From positions 1 to 6,255 of the forward strand of contig PKTC01000221.1 of assembly GCA_002869305.1 (NCBI GenBank): 6,255 nt of DNA, written 5' to 3'. Position 1 is the first letter of the stretch. Each line of letters starts with the position of its first letter. Positions 1 to 5,555 of this stretch are shown here, one piece after another. The notes beneath the pieces were generated by a model, which searched no databases, was not told the origin of the DNA, and worked only from the letters and a program-made list of their open reading frames with translations. The position numbers and the translations under genes were made by a program. The stretch comes from Marinilabiliales bacterium (GTDB lineage: Bacteria; Bacteroidota; Bacteroidia; Bacteroidales; UBA12077).

Positions 1-772
1 TAAATTTAATTTCCGAAACCTCATGATTCATTCTTGCTAAAAGGTTTGCAATGAGGCTACCTTCTATTTCTTTGGCTTGAAAACCATCTTTAATTGCCAA
101 CATAAATATCCAGTTTAAAGTAGGGTAAAATACCATAAACCCAACACATTCGTCATTAATAAATGCGCCGTCAATAATAAGATCTTCCTCAATACTATCT
201 ATTGCAGAATAGGTATACTCCCAGCTCACATCCCAATCTAATAAAAATAAATAATTAGAAAGTTCTTCTTTATCAAATGATTTAATTTCAACATTATTTT
301 CGTATGATTCTTTATGATGAAAGTTTTTTGTTTTGAGTTTGTAGCAATTAAAATCTCTGTTCGTCGAAAATCCTGCCTTTTGATATGCTTTAATGGCAGG
401 TTTATTTTCTTGTAAAACTTCCAGCAGAAACTTTTCAATACCTACAAATTTCAATTTTGAGATTGCAAAATTAAGCATTCCTCCTGCGACTCCGTTTCCT
501 CTATATTCTTCAATTACTCCTGTTCCAGAATCAAATGCGGTTAGCTGCCTGTCTATTCGGTCGATTCCAATCAATAAGAAACCGATCATCTTATCTGAAT
601 CAAATGCTCCTACCGATAGGCTGAAATCTACTCTATCCATTCGGGCTCTGCTTCTCATTCTTTCGATTGTTAAATAGCTCATATCTACCTGGTAATCTTT
701 GAAAGATTCCATCCAGCATGCATGAAGTTCTGGTATATAACTCGTATCTAAGAATTGATATTTTATTTCCAT
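1..772 (-). CDS. GNAT-family N-acetyltransferase with two GNAT-like halves (3' end beyond the window)
   Basis: The frame is open from an ATG at 772 to the left edge, giving 257 residues without a stop, so the gene is cut by the window. The first half (about residues 1-150) has the GNAT signature: a beta strand followed by R91-G-N-G-V-A96, which fits the acetyl-CoA pyrophosphate loop R/Q-x-x-G-x-G/A. A motif-B-like stretch follows, with N123, A126, Y130 and G134-F135. The second half (from about 160) has the same strand pattern, but its loop reads Q232-A-K-E-I-E, with both glycines replaced by glutamate, so it probably does not bind acetyl-CoA. No signal peptide is visible, so the enzyme should be cytoplasmic. 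It starts 29 bases after the amidase stop on the same strand and is probably co-transcribed. The acceptor substrate cannot be predicted; amine or amino-sugar acetylation and N-acyl transfer are both possible. Confidence 0.85.
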   Translation of the reverse strand, partial: MEIKYQFLDTSYIPELHACWMESFKDYQVDMSYLTIERMRSRARMDRVDFSLSVGAFDSDKMIGFLLIGIDRIDRQLTAFDSGTGVIEEYRGNGVAGGMLNFAISKLKFVGIEKFLLEVLQENKPAIKAYQKAGFSTNRDFNCYKLKTKNFHHKESYENNVEIKSFDKEELSNYLFLLDWDVSWEYTYSAIDSIEEDLIIDGAFINDECVGFMVFYPTLNWIFMLAIKDGFQAKEIEGSLIANLLARMNHEVSEIKF

Positions 773-801
773 TTTATGTTAATTAATAATTTCAGTAAGT
801 A

Positions 802-1884
802 TTAGTATGGATAATTGGCAATTTCTTCTTTTTCATTACCCAAAATGCTGTTAATAAATTCCGATTGGTCGCAAATATCATGAATAAGCGTTCTGTTAAT
901 TTCGGTTGAAAATAACAGCCAATTTGCAGCAAGATCAGAATCATCATTAATAGAAATTGTTTTTGATTCATTAAAACTAAAATCAACCATGCTTAATGTT
1001 CTTATTTTAGTTACCGATTCAGTTCTATAATGTATTTCTAAGTTTTCCAGATCATAAACAATTTGCCATTTGGTGCTGTTTTTAACTGAATCTAATATTG
1101 AAAAACTATAAGATATAATATCACTGGAATTATTCTCGTTATAACTTTCAACTAACTCAGAAGCTTTTATAAATCGTTCTATAGAATTTGAGATGTCAGT
1201 AGGAAGTACATTCTGTTTTTTCAGATTTGAATATTCTTTGGATTTGTTTAGCGAATTTTTATATGTACTGTTTGCCAACACTCCGATTATATAAGATTCT
1301 TTTCTGAAAATGATCATTTCTCCATTCAGGAATTCAATAATAGCTCTATCACCAGACTTGTCCATTACATGAAAATGGATAGGAAATTTGTAATCGGATG
1401 CCGAAATACGAATAGTCTGAGCCACCTCCGTAATTTCTGCAACATCTTTACAATTGTCTAGCATATACTGTACCCATTGATGAGAAATTAATGCGGGTCT
1501 ACTGTCTTTTGGTTCGTATTGAGTTTCACCTAAAAACAAATGTTCAACAACTAACCCGGCTTCATTCATTCCTCCATGCGGAATGTCTTTGCTTATTTGG
1601 TTGAATGTTATGCTTCCATATTTAGAGGTCCATTTAGCTGGTGTCTCCTGGCACGTACTGGAAAAATATGCAGTTTTATTAATTCCATGCGGGTTAATAA
1701 AAATATTTCCCATATCGGAATCAACATCCAGATTTCTTCCAAAAACCTTATTTGATCTTACAAGAAGGGAAATGGATGTACATCCTAAAGCGACATTGGA
1801 TTTCTTATTTATTGTAATTTGGAATAATAGTATTAATCCTAATGAAATAAATATTCGAAACAGCTTTTCTTTGTTGAAAGTCAT
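802..1884 (-). CDS. Secreted choloylglycine hydrolase / penicillin V acylase-family amidase (Ntn hydrolase)
   Basis: The product is 360 residues long. This family hydrolyses linear amide bonds (conjugated bile salts, penicillin V, N-acyl homoserine lactones, other N-acyl amines) with an N-terminal cysteine as nucleophile. Residues 9-24 form a hydrophobic signal or anchor segment. The likely catalytic Cys35 follows in V-A-L-G-C-T, and G49-R50-N51-L52-D53 matches the family's R18/D21 motif. G105-M-N107-E-A-G-L matches the N82 region, N205-S the N175 region and R237-F the R228 region. W273 and the V-Y-D-L stretch near 276-279 match the conserved C-terminal part. All expected active-site positions are therefore filled. 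The mature part from Cys35 is about 326 residues, the usual size. It begins 5 bases after the serine hydrolase stop, so the two are almost certainly co-transcribed. Location is periplasmic or extracellular. The substrate is unknown, and bile salts should not be assumed. Confidence 0.9.
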   Translation of the reverse strand: MTFNKEKLFRIFISLGLILLFQITINKKSNVALGCTSISLLVRSNKVFGRNLDVDSDMGNIFINPHGINKTAYFSSTCQETPAKWTSKYGSITFNQISKDIPHGGMNEAGLVVEHLFLGETQYEPKDSRPALISHQWVQYMLDNCKDVAEITEVAQTIRISASDYKFPIHFHVMDKSGDRAIIEFLNGEMIIFRKESYIIGVLANSTYKNSLNKSKEYSNLKKQNVLPTDISNSIERFIKASELVESYNENNSSDIISYSFSILDSVKNSTKWQIVYDLENLEIHYRTESVTKIRTLSMVDFSFNESKTISINDDSDLAANWLLFSTEINRTLIHDICDQSEFINSILGNEKEEIANYPY

Positions 1885-1889
1885 GAGTT

Positions 1890-3035
1890 CTATTTATTTA
1901 CAAAATTGTTCATAATGAATAAAACATATTCAATCAGTCTCATATCTTTTCTTGGATAATCGCAATTTGTTTGCATAGCTACTGCTATTTTTTGTTCTGG
2001 GAAATAAGCAAAAATGGTATTAAATCCTGGGAATAATCCAGTATGTCCATAAGCAACTCCTATTTCCGTTTCGTAAATAAAACTGCCCATTCCACATGAA
2101 AAACCATCTGCAATGTCAGATCCATGTTCTGTTGGGCTAACGATCTTTTGTAGCATTTTTTCAGAAAAGAACTGACCTTCATAATACATTTTTGCCCATT
2201 TGGCCAAATCCGGTGTTGTCGAGGCAAATCCTCCACCTGTCCATTCCATTTGTGGATTGAAAATATATATGCCATCTACTACTGTTTCACCTGGTAGATT
2301 AAATGGTTCGCCCAATGCACAATAACCAACAGGTAAGTTAGGTATATCTCTTCTTAGTGAAGGATAGGTATGCTCGAGTTTTCCAGGTTTTAATATTCTT
2401 TCTGCTACTTCATCATAATAGTCAGAACCCGTTATTTTTTCTATTAGCATTCCGATAAGCAGATAATTTGTATCAGAATAGCCCCAACCTTTGCCTGGTT
2501 CGTGTAATGGCTCCATATTGAAAGCATATGATAATCTGTCCTTATAACACCATACCTTATCCGGATTTTCAAGTACTGATTTCCATACATTCGGATCATT
2601 TATATATCTTGGTAGTCCACTAGTATGTGTTAAAAGCATTTCAATAGTTATATCTTCTATGTTAGGAAGATTTGTAAGCCATTCATGATTAGGGAAGTAG
2701 TCTAAAATAGGTTTTGATAAGTCTACCTTTCCTTCATCAACCAATTGCATTAAAACTGCTACAGCATATGTTTTCCCAACACTTCCAGAAAACAAAACAT
2801 GTTTTGGATTCAATGCTACTTTGTTCAATGTATCAGCGAAACCCGAGGAGTAATTGAATTGCTCTCCATTTTCATAAATAATGGAGAAGTTCAAGCTTGG
2901 TATATTGTTTTGAGCCACAAGCTTCGCTAGAACGGCTTGATTTCTTTCATTTTCTTGCGAAAATACATGCAAAGAGAATATGATGCTGATTGTAAAAATT
3001 GTTAGAATCTTTAATGAATAATAAAATGGTTTCAT
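1890..3035 (-). CDS. Secreted serine hydrolase, beta-lactamase / class C PBP-like family
   Basis: The product is 381 residues. The start is ATG at 3035, supported by a good Sec signal peptide right after it: basic residues K2 and K9, a hydrophobic core about 10-22, and probable cleavage after V-F-S26 before Q27. The three active-site elements of the family (Pfam beta-lactamase, PF00144) are present: S85-V-G-K88 (nucleophile and base), Y186-S-D188 in the Y-x-N position, and H331-T-G333 in the K/H-T-G position. The flanking L-L-T-H-T-S-G (134-140) and the N-Y-L-L-I-G stretch after Y186 are also typical. Family members are D,D-peptidases, D-aminopeptidases, esterases and, less often, true beta-lactamases; Asp in place of Asn in the second motif and His in the third argue against a classical AmpC. 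It acts in the periplasm or outside the cell. It leads the three-gene leftward operon. The exact reaction is not predictable. Confidence 0.92.
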   Translation of the reverse strand: MKPFYYSLKILTIFTISIIFSLHVFSQENERNQAVLAKLVAQNNIPSLNFSIIYENGEQFNYSSGFADTLNKVALNPKHVLFSGSVGKTYAVAVLMQLVDEGKVDLSKPILDYFPNHEWLTNLPNIEDITIEMLLTHTSGLPRYINDPNVWKSVLENPDKVWCYKDRLSYAFNMEPLHEPGKGWGYSDTNYLLIGMLIEKITGSDYYDEVAERILKPGKLEHTYPSLRRDIPNLPVGYCALGEPFNLPGETVVDGIYIFNPQMEWTGGGFASTTPDLAKWAKMYYEGQFFSEKMLQKIVSPTEHGSDIADGFSCGMGSFIYETEIGVAYGHTGLFPGFNTIFAYFPEQKIAVAMQTNCDYPRKDMRLIEYVLFIMNNFVNK

Positions 3036-3072
3036 AACATGAATTTATTAGTTTACGTTTTAAATAATATCG

Positions 3073-3080
3073 CAAAAATA
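3073..3080 (-). promoter_or_regulatory. Candidate -7 element of the hydrolase-amidase-GNAT operon
   Basis: Read on the minus strand this is TATTTTTG, a perfect fit to the Bacteroidota -7 consensus TAnnTTTG. Transcription would start near 3067-3070, leaving a leader of about 33 bases before the ATG at 3035. No good TTTG-like -33 element lies at the expected distance. This fits a promoter that relies on an activator, and the palindrome at 3101-3118 covers roughly the -33 to -49 region. The assignment rests on consensus and spacing only. Confidence 0.5.
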
Positions 3081-3100
3081 GAGTGCACAAAAATTAATTC

Positions 3101-3118
3101 TATTGATTATGATCAATA
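3101..3118. promoter_or_regulatory. Crp/Fnr-type operator palindrome (TTGAT-N4-ATCAA)
   Basis: TATTGAT-TATG-ATCAATA is an inverted repeat with perfect 7-base arms and a 4-base spacer. The core at 3103-3116 is exactly the FNR consensus TTGAT-N4-ATCAA. Its centre lies about 40-42 bases upstream of the start inferred from the -7 element at 3073-3080. That is the standard class II activation position of CRP/FNR proteins. The Crp/Fnr gene at 5556-6173 supplies a possible binder, since its recognition helix has the E-T-x-x-R pattern of CRP and FNR. Binding by this particular protein is inferred. Confidence 0.6.
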
Positions 3119-3145
3119 AATAACTCTGGAAATAAGATGTGAATT

Positions 3146-3162
3146 AATTAAAAGGTTTAATT
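3146..3162. repeat. Small AT-only inverted repeat downstream of the membrane regulator
   Basis: AATTAAA-AGG-TTTAATT has perfect 7-base arms and a 3-base loop, starting 14 bases past the TAA of the regulator gene. The stem has no G-C pair and no T-run follows it on the minus strand, so it would be a very weak terminator at best. Read-through from the regulator into the operon cannot be excluded. Confidence 0.3.
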
Positions 3163-3176
3163 GTGCAGTATAATAA

Positions 3177-5231
3177 TTATATTAATTTCTTTGCTTTGAG
3201 TGCAGCCTTAACTTCTTTGTGCTTATTCCAGAATTTGGTTTCAATACTTTGAATAATCATTTTAAACTCCTCACTATCTTTTAAATTATCGTATAGAGGA
3301 TCGATCTTTGCAAAAGTAAAAACCCAATAAAAATAGTCTTCCTCATTTGAGAATAGCCTTAAATACTCTAAAGCTTTTTCCGTATCACCAATGTAAGAGT
3401 AATAATTTGATAAAATATAATTTTTATAAATCGATTCATTGTTATCAGCAAATATTTTAAATTCATTTAAATATTTACTTGATTCTTCTTTAAAGCCAAG
3501 CTCGGAGAAAACAACAGCAATGTTTGAATTTTCGCTAGGATAGATATCCATATTAAGCGCATTTTTTGTATCTAAGAATCGTTTATAGTATATGTAAGAA
3601 TTATCGAAATCTCTTAAATAATAATATATTTTTGCAACTTCCTGCAATACATCCAATCGTGTAGGATCTTTTTCTAAAGTATTTAAAAGTAATTGAATGG
3701 TTTGATTTAGATCTTTATTTTTTGCAAAAAGAATGTAAGCTTTAACATATTCTGAGTAAATATTTTGAGGATTATATTCTAAGGATTTATTGATGTATCT
3801 CAGTGCTTCATCAACAAAACCTGATTGTATTAATGCATTGCTAACATGCAAATAGGTGAAGCTTGCAGTTGCTGAATCACTCGATGCAATATCAAGCTGA
3901 ATTCCTTTTAAGGCATATTCAAGATATTTTCCTGTATTGGGTCTGTAGGTTGTATAAAAATCTGATAAGAAATTAATGATAAAAGCAGAATTTGGACTAT
4001 AGTCTAATGCTTTCTCAAAATAGGGTAGAGCTTGATCGTACTCAGCAATATTCATATAATAAAAAGCTTTTGCAATTAAGCTTCTGGAATTATGTGAATC
4101 AAAAAGTAATGCCTTGTCAGCATAATTATTAATAAGTTCCGAATTCTTTTTCTCGATCTGGAATATATCCAGGTAGTAGTATGCAATGGCTAAATTCGCA
4201 TAGGCGTCGGAAAACTCAGGATCCTCTACAGTGGCCTTTTCAAAATATGGAATGGCCTCGATCAAACCTGTTTCTGTTCCTTGATGTAATGGCTCAAGAC
4301 CTTTTAAATAAAAATCATATGCTACAGGGTTATCAGTCGGAATTTTGTTAATTTTTTTGACCTCTTCAGGGGTTAATATCACTTTTATTTCTTCAGCAAT
4401 ATTTTTAGCCACATCCAGCTGTAATGTAAAAATATCTTCGGTTCCTTTATTGTATTGCTGGGCCCACAGATGTTTGTCATACTTGGCATCAATTAGCTGA
4501 ATGTTTAATAATACTTTATTTCCCACCTTTTGACCACTTCCTTCAACAATATAATATGCATTCAACTCCTTCGCTATATCAGAAATGGATTTATTTGTGT
4601 TTCTATACTTTTCAACCGATGTTCTGCTAATAACATTTAAATCCTCAATTTTCTGAAGATTTGTAAGGATAGATTCCATGAGGCCATTAATAATATACAA
4701 ATTGCTGGAATCGTTGCTGTCGTTGCGGAATGGCAACACTGCAATGGATTTAATAATTTGCTTTTTTGCAGACAAATAAGGCATTATGAAGATAAAAAAG
4801 ACCAATACCAGAATAATGAATGCTCCTGCTAAAAGAAATATTTTTTTCGAAATCTTCATATTGGGAGCTTGATCATGATTTGATTCCTCAAAATTTCTTT
4901 TTTCAGCTTCCCCTGGGGAAAAGCCATAAAAATCATGGAAACATTTTATAAAATATGAAGTGCTGCTAAATCCAACACGGTAAGAAACTTCAGAAACAGT
5001 TAGTGAACCTTCATGAAGCATTTGCATTGAATGCTTTAATCGAATTTGTCTTATATATTGGCTTACGGATAATTTTGTCAGACTTTTAACCTTACGAAGT
5101 AAATTAGAACGGCTCATTCCTATTTCTTGTGCTAGTTCGGATACACCGAATTGCGTATTGGAGATATTTTCTTCAATTAATTCATTAACCTTAGTAATAA
5201 AATCGTTCTGGATGGCATCTGAATCTGACAT
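3177..5231 (-). CDS. Membrane-spanning regulator: N-terminal AraC HTH, TM segment, TolB/FlgO-like domain, TPR repeats
   Basis: The product is 684 residues. Residues 10-112 form an AraC-type DNA-binding domain with both helix-turn-helix units: S31-E-L-A-Q-E-I-G-M-S40 in the first, and the signature V86-G-F-S-S-T-S-Y-F-I-K ending at F104-S-P in the second. Residues 131-150 are one strongly hydrophobic membrane segment preceded by K-I-S-K-K. Residues 160-288 begin I-A-V-L-P-F and resemble the TolB-N/FlgO-like region found before TPRs in CadC-like regulators and TPR adenylate cyclases. About eight or nine TPR-like repeats fill 300-640, and a D-P-L-Y-D-N-L tail typical of these proteins lies at 644-650. 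The inferred topology is DNA-binding domain inside and sensor outside. The ATG at 5231 is chosen because it leaves a complete HTH. AAGGA directly abuts the ATG, too close to act as a Shine-Dalgarno site. Likely targets are its own control region and the operon downstream; the ligand is unknown. Confidence 0.9.
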   Translation of the reverse strand: MSDSDAIQNDFITKVNELIEENISNTQFGVSELAQEIGMSRSNLLRKVKSLTKLSVSQYIRQIRLKHSMQMLHEGSLTVSEVSYRVGFSSTSYFIKCFHDFYGFSPGEAEKRNFEESNHDQAPNMKISKKIFLLAGAFIILVLVFFIFIMPYLSAKKQIIKSIAVLPFRNDSNDSSNLYIINGLMESILTNLQKIEDLNVISRTSVEKYRNTNKSISDIAKELNAYYIVEGSGQKVGNKVLLNIQLIDAKYDKHLWAQQYNKGTEDIFTLQLDVAKNIAEEIKVILTPEEVKKINKIPTDNPVAYDFYLKGLEPLHQGTETGLIEAIPYFEKATVEDPEFSDAYANLAIAYYYLDIFQIEKKNSELINNYADKALLFDSHNSRSLIAKAFYYMNIAEYDQALPYFEKALDYSPNSAFIINFLSDFYTTYRPNTGKYLEYALKGIQLDIASSDSATASFTYLHVSNALIQSGFVDEALRYINKSLEYNPQNIYSEYVKAYILFAKNKDLNQTIQLLLNTLEKDPTRLDVLQEVAKIYYYLRDFDNSYIYYKRFLDTKNALNMDIYPSENSNIAVVFSELGFKEESSKYLNEFKIFADNNESIYKNYILSNYYSYIGDTEKALEYLRLFSNEEDYFYWVFTFAKIDPLYDNLKDSEEFKMIIQSIETKFWNKHKEVKAALKAKKLI

Positions 5232-5271
5232 TCCTTAATAAAATTTTCTTAGATTTTGCAGGATAAAGATA

Positions 5272-5302
5272 CAAATATCAATTTATAATCCATTACAACC
5301 AA
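5272..5302 (-). promoter_or_regulatory. Candidate promoter of the membrane regulator gene
   Basis: On the minus strand, GATATTTG (5279-5272) matches TAnnTTTG at seven of eight conserved or free positions. A TTG (5302-5300) lies 20 bases upstream of it, as expected for the Bacteroidota -33 element. The start would fall near 5268, with a leader of about 37 bases. The first base of the -7 box is off consensus. An alternative TATCTTTA box lies just downstream. Confidence 0.35.
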
Positions 5303-5323
5303 TAAATGAAGAATCTAACAGAC

Positions 5324-5376
5324 AAAATTTTCGATCATTTTTCTCGGATTTTTCGATCAATTTTCCTTCAGTTTTT
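5324..5376. repeat. Five T-tracts in exact 11-base register, with a 22-base-spaced direct repeat
   Basis: Consecutive 11-base units start at 5328, 5339, 5350, 5361 and 5372. The first four begin TTTTC and the fifth TTTTT. Units 1 and 3 share TTTTCGATCA exactly (5328-5337 and 5350-5359), 22 bases apart; unit 2 is TTTTCTCGGAT and unit 4 TTTTCCTTCAG. The first tract is preceded by AAAA. Tracts in helical phase are known to bend DNA, and direct repeats about two turns apart are the usual site layout of AraC-family proteins. Either role, or both, fits a control region about 55-110 bases upstream of the inferred start of the AraC-type regulator gene. Confidence 0.6.
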
Positions 5377-5406
5377 AGTAGGTATTTACTCGACTTATTT
5401 CAGGTT

Positions 5407-5497
5407 TGCGTCATAATTGTTATTCCCTGCATCATATTTTATACTGGTTCAACAAACTTGTAATGATATTCCGTTTTTTTGATTGGTCGTGCATCAT
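5407..5497 (+). repeat. Three scattered TGC(A/G)TCAT words
   Basis: TGCGTCAT lies at 5407-5414, TGCATCAT at 5429-5436 and TGCATCAT at 5490-5497. The first two are 22 bases apart and the third 61 bases further on. They lie between the T-tract array and the Crp/Fnr start. An operator role is possible but the words are short, and chance is a fair explanation. Confidence 0.25.
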
Positions 5498-5555
5498 GCT
5501 TATCCGGACCTTTACCTTATCAAAATTGAACACAAGAAATTTAAAAATTAATATC

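Larger units (their letters stand above)
5232..5555. other. Divergent control region between the membrane regulator and the Crp/Fnr gene
   Basis: This 324-base stretch has no convincing gene of its own. From left to right it holds a candidate leftward promoter (5272-5302), an array of T-tracts in 11-base register (5324-5376), three TGC(A/G)TCAT words (5407-5414, 5429-5436, 5490-5497) and an A-rich leader before the Crp/Fnr ATG. A CAGGTTTG at 5401-5408 is one base off the Bacteroidota -7 consensus and could serve the rightward gene with a leader of about 145 bases, but this is weak. An in-frame extension of the Crp/Fnr reading frame reaches back to a TTG at 5406 and probably is not translated. 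Confidence 0.6.

Noticed and set aside
238..438. 66-codon leftward frame inside the GNAT gene
   Set aside because: It is a lysine/isoleucine-rich shadow caused by A/T bias, and the GNAT frame is intact through it.
393..677. 94-codon rightward open frame inside the GNAT gene
   Set aside because: It lies opposite the GNAT frame, which shows acetyl-CoA and motif-B signatures over the same bases. The rightward product resembles no family.
792..986. 64-codon leftward frame overlapping the end of the amidase
   Set aside because: It is a frame shadow of the amidase C-terminus, with low-complexity hydrophobic content and no start signal.
1583..1915. 110-codon rightward open frame over the start of the amidase
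   Set aside because: It overlaps the signal segment and catalytic Cys/Arg region of the amidase on the other strand, and its own product has no recognisable domain.
2060..2275. 71-codon leftward frame inside the serine hydrolase
   Set aside because: It is a different frame of the same strand, covering a region where the hydrolase frame carries family motifs. There is no sign of a frameshift.
3146..3162. Intrinsic terminator after the membrane regulator
   Set aside because: The 7-base stem has only A-T pairs and no following T-run. It is listed as a small inverted repeat only.
5232..5236. AAGGA as Shine-Dalgarno site of the membrane regulator
   Set aside because: It directly touches the ATG with no spacer, so it cannot pair usefully with the ribosome at that start.
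5324..5376. CRISPR-like array
   Set aside because: The units are 11 bases with no spacers and the last units are degenerate. This fits helical phasing, not a repeat-spacer array.
5406..5555. TTG start at 5406 for the Crp/Fnr protein (255 residues)
   Set aside because: The extra 50 residues are unlike the family, whereas the ATG at 5556 gives the usual N-terminus and length. It is kept only as a low-interest observation.
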